A stretch of 64,000 nucleotides of DNA from Phascolarctos cinereus (taxonomy: Eukaryota; Chordata; Mammalia; Diprotodontia; Phascolarctidae). The notes under the pieces were generated by a model that ran no database searches, had not been told where the DNA came from, and saw only the letters and a list, made by a program, of their open reading frames with translations. How positions within the stretch are numbered: position 1 is the first letter of the stretch; every line of letters starts with the position of its first letter. The position numbers were made by a program, and so were the translations under genes. The stretch lies in assembly GCF_002099425.1 (NCBI RefSeq), contig NW_018344214.1:3443542-3507541 (forward strand), written 5' to 3'. Shown piece by piece: positions 11,852-22,790 of this stretch.

Positions 11852-12711
11852 GGGCACAGGGTGAGTTGAAGATGAAGGGATCATATCTGGAGAATAAAAT
11901 TAACGGGTGAAAGAGGATTATACTGGGTAAAGAAGAAAGGAAGAGGTAGAATGGGATAAATTATCTCACAAAAAAAAACAGAAAAGAAAAGGCTCTTACA
12001 GTGGAGGGGAAACAGAGGAAGGTTAGAGGGAATGAGTGAATCTTATTCTCATAGGATTTGGCTTAAGGAGGGAATGACATAAACACTCAATTGGGTATGG
12101 AAATATGTCTTGTCCTACAGGAAAACAGGGGGAGAAGGGGACAAGAGAGCAGTGGAATGATAGAAGGCAGATTGGGAAAGGGGGTAATCAGAAGCAAACA
12201 CTTTTGAGGAGGGACAGGGTCAAAAGAAAGAATAGAATAAATGAGGAAGTGGGATAGGATTGGGGAAATAGAGCGAGGTTTTTCACAACATGTCTACTAG
12301 GGAAGTGTTTTGCATAATTTCACATGTATAACCTATATTGAGTTTCTTGCCTTTTCAATGAGGGTGGGTAGGGAGGGAGGAAGGGAGAAAATTTGGAACC
12401 CAAAGTTTTAAAAACATGTTTAAAAAAATATTTTCACATGCAAGTGGGAAATAATAAATACAAGAAATGGAGTACAGAAATCTATCCTACCCTACAGGAA
12501 AGGGGAAGGGGAAGGGGATAAGAGAAGCGGGGGGGGGAGATAGAAGGGAGGGCAGACTAGGTGAAGGGGTATTCAGAATGTATGCCTTCTTGGGGTGGGG
12601 CAAGGTGGGGTGAAAATTTGGAACTCAAAATCTTGTGGAAGTAAATGTTGAAAACTAAAAATAAATAAATTTAAAATGAAAAAACAAACAGAGGATGAAC
12701 AACAACAAAAG

Positions 12712-12945
12712 AAAGAAAGAAAGCTATCAATGAATGGCAAAGATCTCCAACCATTTTGCCAAAAAAAAATGACCATGAAAACACAATTAACTACTGAACC
12801 TTATGCCCACTTTCATTCGCTTGTTCATCAAACATGTATTAAGTTCCCAGAATATTCCAGTCACTATAAGTTCTCATCTGTATCAACTTTCTATGACATC
12901 TTTATCAAGGACATCCTTAGTAAGAAGGACATCATTAGATGAGAA
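12712..12945. other. Unassigned spacer between retroelements
   Basis: A short A-rich and GAAA-rich stretch is followed by sequence I cannot place. No coding signal. Confidence 0.4.
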
Positions 12946-15900
12946 TAGGCAATCTCAGGACCACATGGAACTCTACAAAAATTGAGCATGTACTGAGGCA
13001 CAGAGATACTGCAAATAAATGCAGAAAGGCAGGCAGAGTAAATGCATTCTTTACAGACATTAAAATCTGTAATCAGTTCAGGTAACACAAACCAAAAAAC
13101 GCAGACCCAAAATAAGATTTAACAATGAAATCCCAAATAATGAGTGGGTCAAAGAATGAATCATAGAAACAATAATTATGTGAGAGAAAATGATAATGAT
13201 GATACCACATACTCAAACGTCTGGGATGCAGCCCACATAGCAGGGGAGAATTTAATCCCTCAAAATAGACATGAACAAAATTTAAAAAAAAAGATTATTA
13301 AACTGAATAAGGGTTTTAAAAATTATAAATCCAACAAATAAAGCAACCCAAAAATAAGCACACAAATAAAGAAATTGAAAGTGAGAAAGAAATAGTTAAT
13401 GTGAAAACCCAAGGCTATGGAAATGTTCAATTCCACTCAAAGTAGCTTTTTGATAAGTGGTATAGCACTTTGACAAGCCTTTAACTAACTTACTTGAGGA
13501 AAAAGAGGAAGAAACAGGAGGAAGAAACAGGAAAACCAACAACACAACAATCGATCAAAATTTCAACAAAACCAGAAGAAATTAAAAGAATTATCAGAAT
13601 CTACTATGAACAGTTATATGTGAACAAAAGTGACAGCATGAAAGAGATGAAGGATACCTTCAGAATATAGAATCTCCAAACAGAAGACCAAATGGAGATC
13701 TTTAATAACCTGAGCTGTAAAGGAATCATGAAAGGAAAAAGGGAACCCCTTCTCTTGATGGATTTGCAGGACAATTCTACCAAACCTTTAAATACAAATT
13801 AGTACCAATGCTGCACAAATTATTCTCAAAAATGGATAAAACTGTACTCTTTCAGAATCCTTTTCTAAATCAAAAATAGCACTACTACCTAAACTAGGGA
13901 ATGATAAAGCAAAATCAATGCCGTTAATGAGCATCAATTAAAAAATTAAAATAAAATAGTCAGATTATAGCAATTCATCCAAGAAATGCTTCATCATGAA
14001 CTCAAATTGGATTTATACTGTGGAAGCAACAATGGCTCAACATCATGAAAATAGTCAACAAAATTGCATAATTAATCATGTTAAAAACAAAATTATCCAA
14101 AATCACGTGATTTTCTCAATAGAAAAGACAAAACAAAAAGCCTTTAATAAAACATAGCAGTCATTTATGCTAAAAAAAAACTTGTATGAAGTATTTAAAA
14201 AGTATAAAATATAGTCACAGAGCGACATTTTTAAGTATCATGAAAGATGTATATAAAATCAAAAGGAACATCATATGTAATGGGCATATAGCCCAATAAA
14301 TTTCGGAGTAAGGCAAGAATGCCCACTGTCCCCACTGTTATTTAATATGTCCAAGAAATGCTAGCCTTCACAATAACACAATAAAAGAAATGCAAGTTGT
14401 GAAGATAGATGAAAAGGAGATAAAATTATCCCCATTTGCTGATAACACAATAGTTAGAAAATTCTGCCTAATCAGCAAAGATACTAATTGAGGCAGTTGA
14501 TAGTTTCAGCAAAGTAACGGATTACAAAGTGAATCATCAAATATCAACTGTATTCTATGTAATAATGACAAAATCCAAGAAGCAATATTAGAAAGGAAAA
14601 TACCATTTAGAATAACTACAAATGCATCAGATATTTGTGGATCAATCTATCAAAGCACACAAATAGTTACATAGATTAATTTACAAAGTGTTCCTTAAAT
14701 AAATAAAGAACTGATATAACTAGAGAAATAGTCAGTGCTCATTGCTCGGTCATGCCAAAATAATAAAATGATGGTAGTAGAAAAGTTGATTTACCATTTT
14801 CATGCTCTACCATCTAAACTCTTGAAAGGATAACTGAGTGGACTTGATAAAATAATAAAAAAAAATCTTTTGAAGAAATGAATCATCTAGAACATGAAAG
14901 TATGTTAGATAGATAGATAGAGATGAGAGAGAGAATAGCACTTCCTAATCTCAACTATATTATACAACATCAATCATCAAAACCATTTGGTATTTGTTTA
15001 AAAAATATATGTAAAGTAGATCAATGGAACAGAATAAATAAAAGAGAGCCAAAAACAATGGATCCTTAACAACTCTGGTGTTTGATAACCTGGAAAACGT
15101 AAACTACATATGAAATAGCTCCCTATCTGACAAAAAGTGCTGGGAAAACTGGAAAGCAGACAGGCAGAAACTAGTCTTAGGCTAATATACTTCACCATAT
15201 TGCACAATAAATTTAAAACCTATGCCCTAATATTAACAATCACATTATTAAAAATTTAGAAGAGAAGCAGATTATGTACCTTTCCCAGCTTTTTCAGGAG
15301 CTTTCTTCTTAACCAAACAAGTGGTAGAGGAAATTATGAAAGATCAAATATATAACTTTGATTACGTGAAACTAGCAAACATTTGCAAAAAAAAAAAATT
15401 ATTGCCATCTGGGATAAGAATGGAAAATAACCTTTGTGTCATATGCTATATAAAAAAATCTATATGATTTATCTATCTAATCTTATCTTTCTAGCTATCC
15501 ATCTTTTTCCTTTTCCTATCTTTTTAAGCATCTATCTTTCATTCTTTCTTTTTTCTATTTAATATATCAGTCTTTCTATTTATCTTTCTTTCTATCTAAG
15601 CATCTATCTTTCATTCTTTCTTTTTCTATTTAATCTATCAATGTTTCTATTTATCTTTCTTTCTTTCTATCTATCCATTTATATACCCACCCATCCATAA
15701 GAGAAAGCCATTCCTTGGTAGAAAAGTGGTCAAAGGATATGAATAATCATTTCCCAAAAGAACATTTGTTAACTATTGACAACCCCATGAAAGAATGTTC
15801 CAAATAATTAATAATAAAACAAAGTAAAATTAAAGCAATCCGAGATTCTGTCTTATACTCTGCAAATTGGCAAAAGTGATTAAAAAAGGGCAGTAGTCAA

Positions 15901-16640
15901 TAGTGGAAGAGTTGTGGGAAGATATCCCCACTAGTTACATTATTGTGGGAGCTGTGAATCAGTACAACTATTTTGGAAAGCAATTTGGAATCATGCAAAT
16001 AAAGTGACTAAAATGACCTAGAGATTCCACTACAAGGTTTATACTTTAAGGAAACTATTGTCAAAAAATAAAATCTCTATATACAATAAAATATTTATAG
16101 AATTATTTTTTTTTCTGGTAACAATGAATTGGAAACAAAGTAGATTCCCATCTATTGGGTAAGGGCTAAGTAAATTGTGGTACATAGATGCAATGGAAAA
16201 TTACTGTGCTGTAACAAATGAATACAGAAAATCATGGTCAGATCTACATGAACTGATTCAAATCAAAATAACATGAGCCAAGGAAAGCAAATACACAATG
16301 ATTATAGTAATGTAAATGGAGAGAAGAACTACCTCCCCCCAGATCACAAGTGAATTCTACAAAGAATAAGCATGTGCCCAAAGGAGAGGTATGAGAAGAC
16401 ACCTCCCCCCTTCACCCTTTTGCAGAGGTAGGTAGTCTGTGGGGGTGGTGCATTACACATAATTTTATACTTTTCCAATGTATTTATTGGTTTCCTTGAG
16501 TTTTCCTCTCTTTTCCTTCTTTATTTAAAAATGTCATTTGCTACATGGGATGGCTTTCTGGAAAAGGGGAGGGAGAGAAATACTGAAAGAAATTCTGGTA
16601 AAGTAAAAAAAGATATCAATAAAAATAGATTTTTTGAAAA
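12946..16640 (+). mobile_element. Old 5'-truncated L1, ORF2 remnant to 3' end
   Basis: Homology begins inside the ORF2 endonuclease (CAAAAATTGAGCATGTACTG aligns with the minus-strand L1 near 6190). It continues through the ENDNDDTTYSNVWDAA peptide near 13180, the reverse-transcriptase centre (CCCCATTTGCTGATAACACA, the FADD equivalent, near 14431) and the C-terminal region near 15700-16300, and ends in an A-rich tail. Many small indels and stops; clearly older than the element at 2.7-9.3 kb. No flanking duplication found. Confidence 0.85.
15460..15690. repeat. Pyrimidine-rich TCTA/TTTC tract with a duplicated ~74-bp unit
   Basis: Within the old L1, about 230 bp of TATC/TTTC repeats break the ORF2 homology. 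A unit beginning TAAGCATCTATCTTTCATTC occurs twice (near 15524 and near 15597), so a simple-repeat expansion was followed by duplication of a larger block. Confidence 0.8.
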
Positions 16641-17487
16641 ATATTTTATATAGTTGGGCTTTATATAACAAGCATATGCTATATATTTAGGGAATAGTTA
16701 GGCTTTCAAAGTCATATTCCATAGTTGGCAATGTCTTCATCATCATACAATTAACTACAAGATGTTAAGAACACATAAAATACTTTTTAAAAGCATTCAT
16801 TTGGTTCAACAAAACACTTTAAAAAAGCCTTTCTCTGTGGCATCTCCCGTGCCTATGTCAGAATTACATGTGATTCCTTGAGGATGTAAGAGTAGAAGCC
16901 ACCTTTGGGACACAGCTGTGGCTGTCCGTCAAGTAAAGTCTCAAACAGGGAGCCATCCAGTTTTTCCAGGTAAGTCTCACCGGCGTACAGGAGACCCAGG
17001 GCAGAGACCCAAGGAAAGTCTCCCCTATTGAAACTGAGCTCCCCCAAGTGTTTTGATTTGTGGCTGTCACTGTGCTTATCTCAGAAGATTTCAGCGCCTC
17101 AGAGAACACACACACACACAAGCACTCAAGAAGGTTTGGCCTGCCTATCTACAAAACAAAACCAAATCGATAAGGAATCCTGGCAGGTAAGAAGACATGG
17201 AGGAGATTCTCAAAGGATCAGCAGGCATGGATGGGTGGCTACCTGTATCACTGAAGGGAATTTCCCAATCAGTAAGGTCATAGATCTATTTGAGATGTTT
17301 AGATTGAGAGATATGCACTTGGACTGTAGGCTTGCTAAGAGTGTGGTCCTAGTATCAGCATTACTTGAGGGGACCACTCCCACTAATGGCCAATGGGAAT
17401 GTTTGCCCAGCTTGGGCTAGGGCTATGGTACCCAGCTCCACCCTGGCTGCCAGTGTCCTGTGTGTGCAGCCTCCCCCATTAAAATGT
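16641..17487. other. Gene-free stretch with one protein-like minus frame
   Basis: Mostly unassigned. A 64-codon minus-strand frame at 16853-17047 reads smoothly (…GLLYAGETYLEKLDGSLFET…), but I recognise no family. A perfect plus-strand donor match CAG/GTAAGT lies at 16968-16976. Neither alone supports a gene. A short CA run sits near 17107. Confidence 0.35.
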
Positions 17488-17570
17488 AGGCTCTTTGAGG
17501 TCAGGGACTGTTTTGGCTTTTGTATTTGTATCCCCATTCCTGTACCCAGTGCCACAGATAGGGTTCTTAC
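17488..17570 (+). mobile_element. L2 LINE 3'-end fragment
   Basis: GGCTCTTTGAGGTCAGGGAC, then TGTTTTGGCTTTTGTATTTG and ATCCCCATTCCTGTACCCAG, is the conserved L2 3' UTR text. Short and old. Confidence 0.65.
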
Positions 17571-17764
17571 TGGGGACACCTTGAGTCCCTCCCTATGGTA
17601 GGGCTTAGGGAGGAAGTGCTTAAAAGGTACTTTTTCCTTTATCACTTCATTTATTCATTCATGTCACCAGCTTCCTCAAACCTTCACTAATTCAGGAATT
17701 TCATGTAATTCTTTTCTCCTCTGAACCCTCTCCCCTCACATGCCCTTTAGCCCCTAAAAGGAGT

Positions 17765-17935
17765 AGAGTATAAACAACACTGAGTTAGGAGTCAGAAGAC
17801 ATCTGATCAAATCTCACTGCCATTACTTACTGCCTGCGTGACTTTGGCAAGTCACTGAAACTTCCTGGGCCTCAGTTTTCTCATCTGTAAAATAATTTTG
17901 TACCAGGAGACCTTTGAGTTCCCTATCAGTTTGAT
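17765..17935 (+). mobile_element. MIR-type SINE
   Basis: GAGTTAGGAGTCAGAAGACA, then CTGCGTGACTTTGGCAAGTC and CTCAGTTTTCTCATCTGTAA, give the tRNA-like head and core junction in order. It ends with the GAGACCTTTGAGTTCCCTAT block common to marsupial SINEs. Confidence 0.8.
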
Positions 17936-18655
17936 GTTTATGATGCCATGTTACCTCTTTTCATAATAGTAGTAACAATAATAACGATTTGCATGAATAC
18001 ATCACCAACTCTACTTGCTATTCCCACAGAAACCAGAGCTGTTGCTCCTGTATCTTTAAGAGGCAATGAGATCTCGGAGTAAGAATTTAACTGTCTTTCT
18101 ATGATGAGTCTGAGAAAAGGCCCCTGAAATCTCAAAGATCCTGCCTGTCACAGAATAGCATGCAGATTCTGGGAATGTCTGCAGTCCATTTTATAGATAG
18201 GTTTGTAGGAACACGCCTATGATTTTAGTATCTTCTCAGAGCTGGGCCCAAGTGGTCCCAGGAAGAACTCTCATGTGGCATTAACATTTCAGCCCAGACT
18301 GCAGAAGGGCACCATTCATTTGACTAACAGACATTTGAGGAGGCAGACAATGTCCAGCCAGGCGCTGCCATTCACATTCTTTTCTTTGCTAACAGAGTTT
18401 CCAAAGGGTCTAATTAGAAGTCCAGCTCAGGCTTTGTCTACATCGGGCTGGATTGCTTGAGAACCTCTCCATCTTTCACACACATATACACAGATCAGGA
18501 CAGCTGTTTCTGAAGCGGTCACTCCTGATACTTGAATTTCTGATCTGAGGATACAGAAAGGAAGAAAGACTATGGGCGGACTAGGGATGTCAGGATGAAT
18601 TCAATGGAAATAATCTGATGAATATATCTCATGAAGACAGCCTCTCAGAAAATCG
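17936..18655. other. Gene-free, unassigned
   Basis: No convincing repeat or coding match. A short ACACACATATACACA patch occurs near 18478. Confidence 0.4.
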
Positions 18656-18659
18656 AGGC

Positions 18660-18770
18660 AGCGGAAGGCATGCTGGACTTAGAGTGAATCCAGGTCCCAA
18701 ACTTGCCTCTGTCTCCTACTACCTGTGTGACCTCTATGGGCCCAGTTTCCTCAACTGTTGGTCTTGATGT
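18660..18770 (+). mobile_element. SINE fragment (MIR type)
   Basis: GCTGGACTTAGAGTGAATCC followed by ACCTGTGTGACCTCTATGGG and CCAGTTTCCTCAACTGTTGG is a worn MIR head and core. Confidence 0.65.
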
Positions 18771-19239
18771 CCTCAGAAGTAACTTCACTTCTAGGTCATG
18801 GACAAGCTCTTCTTTCTCTGGGCATGAATTAGGCACCATGCTATCAATAGCACGTTCTTCACCTTCATAGGTGATATGATGAGTGAAATTCTACATGGAC
18901 CTTAAAGTGGTGTAGAAATGTGAATTCTATTTCTAGAGATAGCCACTTCCAGAAAATCACGGTCACCCTGCTGCTGGCTAACTAGCATCTTTTATGTTGA
19001 CATGGTGATTTACAGCCTAGAATGTACTTTCTAATGTCTCCTCCTCCTCCTCTTCCCTCTTTTTCTTCCTCACCCCCTTCATCCCATATCTCACTCCCAT
19101 CCAACATCTTGCTTCTTTCTTCTCTGTCCTTAGCAGAGATAGTAGCAGGGGCAGGCAAGATTCCCCTGACCAGGACATGCCATGGGGTGCGGGAGGAAGG
19201 GAAGGAAGGGCACATTAAGGATTGATTTTCCACACCACT
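18771..19239. other. Gene-free, unassigned
   Basis: A pyrimidine-rich patch of CTCCTCCTCC type is at 19036-19080. No coding or repeat assignment otherwise. Confidence 0.4.
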
Positions 19240-19320
19240 TTTCATAAATTTCATTTATTCAGCAAACATTTATTGAGTGCCTACTATTTGCTAAGCATTA
19301 TGTTAGGCTGTTCCAAGTCT
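19240..19320 (+). mobile_element. Unnamed interspersed repeat, 5' scrap
   Basis: CATTTATTCAGCAAACATTT, ATTGAGTGCCTACTATTTGC and TAAGCATTATGTTAGGCTG follow the family 'CAACAAGCATTTATTAAGTGCCTACTATGTGCCAGGCACTGTGCTAAG' that recurs across the window. I do not know its library name. Confidence 0.55.
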
Positions 19321-19477
19321 TTTCATCCCTCCTCAAATCTTTCATGGAACCTCAGGTTGAAATGAAATGTTTTGATTACAATAATACTAATCCAGTATGA
19401 GCATCTGTTTTGTTCATTATAACTTAAATGGATTTTTATTAGGTGCTTTACCTCTGGGGCTTGTTTTTTATTCAAAC

Positions 19478-19582
19478 TTACATGAAGGCAGACTGTTTCA
19501 TTTTTGTTTCTGTAGTCCAGTGCCTAGAAAGGAACTTGGCACATGGTGGGCACTTAATAAATGCTCGTTGAGTGAATAAGCG
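19478..19582 (+). mobile_element. L2 LINE 3' end
   Basis: CATGAAGGCAGACTGTTTCA, then CTTGGCACATGGTGGGCACT and TAATAAATGCTCGTTGAGTG, is the canonical L2 3' end, complete to its short terminal repeats. A G8-9 run follows directly. Confidence 0.8.
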
Positions 19583-20039
19583 GGGGGGGGGTCGAATTTC
19601 TGTAAATTTATTTTTAAGCAGCAAAAACCTGGGGAAATGAATTTAATTTGTTACTTGGGTTTTGCAAGAGCGCTTCACTCATTTTTTGAAAATATAGTTG
19701 CTGGATGTCTTTTGGTTTTATATCTGTCATTTTTGGATGCCCCCCCCGCCAACATCTCCACCAGAACCAAACCCTCCCTTGTAACAGATGAAGACTAGTG
19801 AGCCCAAACTATTGAAAGAAGGACTGAGTCTGAGGACGCGGGCAATGCTGGGTTCCCCTGGTGCCCTGTCATCATACTGTTCTGCTCAGATCTTGAGCAG
19901 AGCAGGGAGGCAGGATTCCTCACTTTTCCTCCTGATTCTTGGAGTCATTGTAACAACTGTCATCCTGGTTCTGCTCCCTTTTTTCTGCCTTGGTTCATTC
20001 AGATCTTCCTATGGTTCCTATACTTCCTGTTATTCACTA

Positions 20040-20162
20040 TTTTTTGGTGAGGCAATTGGGGTTAAGTGACTTGCCTAGGGTCACACAGCTAGTAAGTATC
20101 ATGTGTCTGAGGTCAGATTTGAACTCAGGTCCTCCTGAGTCCAGGGCCTGTGCTCTATTTTT
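20040..20162 (-). mobile_element. Marsupial tRNA-derived SINE, reverse
   Basis: GGCAATTGGGGTTAAGTGAC, TTGCCTAGGGTCACACAGCT, AGTAAGTATC and TTTGAACTCAGGTCCTCCTG are the reverse complement of the common SINE head. Little diverged, so among the younger SINEs here. Confidence 0.82.
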
Positions 20163-20400
20163 CAGTATTTCTTACTGCACCAAAATATTCCACAGCATTC
20201 TTGTACCACAATGTGCTTAGCTGTTTCCCAGTCAATGAGTATCACCTTCTTGCTACCTCCCCACCCCCATGAAAAATATTACAACTGATAATTTAGTGTG
20301 TGTTGGCATTTCGTTTCTGTTGCTAGCCTTCTTGAGGCATATTCCTGGTAGGTACAATTTGGTCACCTTTCTTGCATCATTCCAAACTTTTACTCAGGCT
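20163..20400 (-). mobile_element. Old L1 ORF2 C-terminal fragment
   Basis: Text such as CCAAAATATTCCACAGCATT, CTTGTACCACAATGTGCTTA and GCTGTTTCCCAGTCAATGAG parallels the C-terminal ORF2 region of the full-length L1 at 3140-3200. It may belong to the same insertion as 21120-21740. Confidence 0.55.
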
Positions 20401-20524
20401 ACTTGGACCAGTTCAGAGCTGCACTGATGATGTAGCAGTGTGCTTGTCCTGGGAGAGAAATAAAGAGGTGAATAGAAGAAAAGAAACAAAAAGGAAAAAA
20501 AAAGGAAATCTATTATTCTTTTCT

Positions 20525-20860
20525 TAATATTATTCAAGTACCAAGCATTGTATTAAAACTGATTTAAAAAAAGTAATTTTTCCAAAAGATGTCCTTACTC
20601 TCAAAGAGCTAACATTCTCATAGAGGAAGACGAAGCATAAGGTAGAGATGGAGAAGAAGGTGGGGGAGGAGAGGAGAGAAGGAGGAGAGGAGAGTATCCA
20701 TCAAAGGCAAGGCAGCTGCTGTGAGGTGAAGGAGACCAGTGGATGAGAGGGGAGGGAAGTCAGCAGCATGGCTGGCATTCTGGATCATGTGACAGTAATG
20801 GGCATGGATTCAACCTAGAGTCAACCTCTTCGTAGACTCAGCCTCAGCCAGACCAGAGAA
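20525..20860 (+). mobile_element. Unnamed repeat, probable
   Basis: CAAGTACCAAGCATTGTATT, then CCTTACTCTCAAAGAGCTAA and CATTCTCATAGAGGAAGACG, follow the 'aggcactgtgctaag … ctcaaggagctcacaatcta … gggagaca' family. The remainder to about 20860 is GGAGG-rich and uncertain. Confidence 0.4.
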
Positions 20861-20957
20861 AGAGCCAGGAGAATAGCTCTTTACGGGTGTTTAGAGTTCT
20901 TCTGCGAAAGACCCATTGACCACTTCTGTACTGGAGATGACTCTTGGTCTTATATAT

Positions 20958-21030
20958 AGCATATCCAAAAGTCTTAGTTTAGTTTTAAGCTTTAATCATT
21001 AGAAACTACACTAAGACTTTTGGGACACCT
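20958..21030. mobile_element. Short palindromic mariner-like MITE
   Basis: Two arms of about 27 bp face each other: ATCCAAAAGTCTTAGTTTAG on the left and the complement of CTACACTAAGACTTTTGGGA on the right, with a 15-20-bp centre. Arm sequence and size suit a Tc1/mariner MITE of the MADE1 kind. No transposase, as usual for MITEs. Confidence 0.7.
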
Positions 21031-21119
21031 GTACTTGTATAAACATATGTATAGACATATGTGTATGTATACACATTCATGTACACTATATATATGCAAA
21101 TATACTTATATCAATATAT

Positions 21120-21740
21120 CTATAAATATGAAATTGGACTATTATTAGGAATATTTGATACATTTCCCCTCCCACTTGATGGTGCCTTTTCTGCATTTAC
21201 TATTCTTGCAGAAGTTTTTCAATTTTCTGTAACTGGTGTCTATTTTACCTTGTATCATTACCTCTGCTATTGTTTATCCAATGAATTCTCTTCTGAGCCA
21301 TAGCTGCTATCTCTTTCTATTTGTCCCTGATGTTTCTATGATTGTGATCTTTGATACTTAGATGTCATATGCATTATGGGGTCACCTGGTCCATGGCACC
21401 CAGCACATGACACAAAATTGCTTTCCACTTTTCCCAGTTCTGGTCTAACAGGAGTCTTTTCCCAAGTAATTTATGTTCTTGGGTTTATAAATTATTGCAA
21501 GACTGGTCTTGATTGCATCCGGTTCTTGCTTATCTAATTTCTTCTATCTACTTACTATTCTGATTTGTAACTAGGAGTAAATCATGCTGATGGCTATTAC
21601 TTTATTGTATAATTAGAAGATGTGTAATGCTATGGGCTCTTCATCCCTACTTTTTTTCATTATTTCTCTTTAGATTCAAAGCTTTTTGTTCATCCAAATG
21701 ATTTTTTGAATGAATTAGTCTTACAAAAATAATTTAATAA
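21120..21740 (-). mobile_element. Old L1 ORF2 fragment
   Basis: Reading against the plus strand, TTCTTGCAGAAGTTTTTCAA parallels the L1 text near 3780. Further right, CTATGGGCTCTTCATCCCTA and GTTCATCCAAATGATTTTTT parallel 4230-4310. Heavily decayed. Confidence 0.55.
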
Positions 21741-21744
21741 TAAT

Positions 21745-21877
21745 AGCACTATATATGTATATGTATGTATATATATACATATATGTATATATGTATATAT
21801 ATACATACATATATATGTATATGTATGTATATATACATATATATATGTATATATATATATATACATACATATATGTA
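21745..21877. repeat. (TA)n / TATGTATA microsatellite
   Basis: Alternating TATATG/TACATA units with internal self-complementarity, at the end of the old L1 fragment. Confidence 0.92.
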
Positions 21878-22269
21878 CTAATTAAGAAAGTATCCTCATT
21901 GTTACTATGTTGACATGGCCCATCAATGTATACTGAATGTCTCTACAGTTATTTAAGTGGTGATCTCTTTCTTCAAGTTAAGCTTCAGTTTCCTCACCTA
22001 GAAAATGAGTTACTTGGACTCGGCACAACCACCACCACCACCACCAAATTAAATGATTAGGAATGTCTATGCAAAAACATACTTGGATAACATATATTGT
22101 TGACTGGTGAGTCACAAATTTTAGATGATTAAAGTTCTGAAGGGTTTTTTTTAACTCTGTCACCAATTGTCTTTCCTTGCTAAGCAACAAAAAAATTTCC
22201 CTGGCAACATCTGAATCCAGTGACCAACGAAGAGCTTTGAAGAGCAGCAAAATGAGGCAACTGTGGGCT

Positions 22270-22790
22270 TGGAACTCCATTTAATTCAATCAGCCTTCCT
22301 CAACTACCTTCTCCTACAAGCAGGCAGAGTGCTAGGCACAGGAGATGCAAAGCTAAATACAAACCAAGCCAGTCTCTTCCCTCAGGGAGCTTACATTCTG
22401 TTGTGGGGATATGACACCTGCTCAAGTAAATAAATTCAACAGCTATACAAACTAAAATACAGTGAGCAAGTAACCCAGGGGAGTCAAGTTAGTCTACCTG
22501 AAGGGGTGATACTTGAGCTAAACCTTGAAGTGAAGCAGGGCTTCCAAAAGTCAGAGTTGAAGAAAGAGAGAATTGCAAGCACAAGTGACAAAGTGAGTAA
22601 AAACATGGCAGCCAGAGATGGAATGTTGAGCTTAGGGAACAGCAAATAGGCTACTTGGATTGGAATGTAGAGAAAGCATGGAGAAGAGGCATATGTGGTC
22701 CACATGGATGCATTGACTGGAGTCAGATTGGAAAGCGCTGCCATGGCTATAATGATACTTTGAATTGTCAACATGGTATTTCATTCTGGT
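22270..22790 (+). mobile_element. Unnamed interspersed repeat, ~0.5 kb copy
   Basis: AGGCAGAGTGCTAGGCACAG, GAGATGCAAAGCTAAATAC, CCCTCAGGGAGCTTACATTC and, later, ACTTGAGCTAAACCTTGAAG and GGAACAGCAAATAGGCTACT follow one colinear family in which a 'last third' matches 53846-54235. Long and moderately decayed. Neither end carries an assignable LTR or TIR, so I leave the class open. Confidence 0.5.

Larger units (their letters stand above)
9568..12685 (+). mobile_element. ORF1-only half-L1 (HAL1-like) element, complete, with TSDs
   Basis: It starts GGGGGCAGAGCCAACATGGC and runs through a roughly 860-bp 5' UTR, ORF1, a purine-rich spacer, an L1-type 3' UTR and a second spacer-plus-tail block. It ends ...AACTAAAAATAAATAAATTT followed by an A-rich end. 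No ORF2 sequence is present. A perfect 12-bp target-site duplication, AAACAGAGGATG, flanks it (9556-9567 and 12686-12697), so the 3.1-kb unit inserted in this form and was not produced by later deletion. The second copy at 56.7 kb has the same order, so this is a family. It would depend on reverse transcriptase from full-length L1s. HAL1 families are known in mammals; whether this exact composite is catalogued I cannot tell. Confidence 0.9.

Noticed and set aside
11570-11884. Tyr/Ile-rich frames on both strands
   Set aside because: Translations of the TA microsatellite inside the half-L1.
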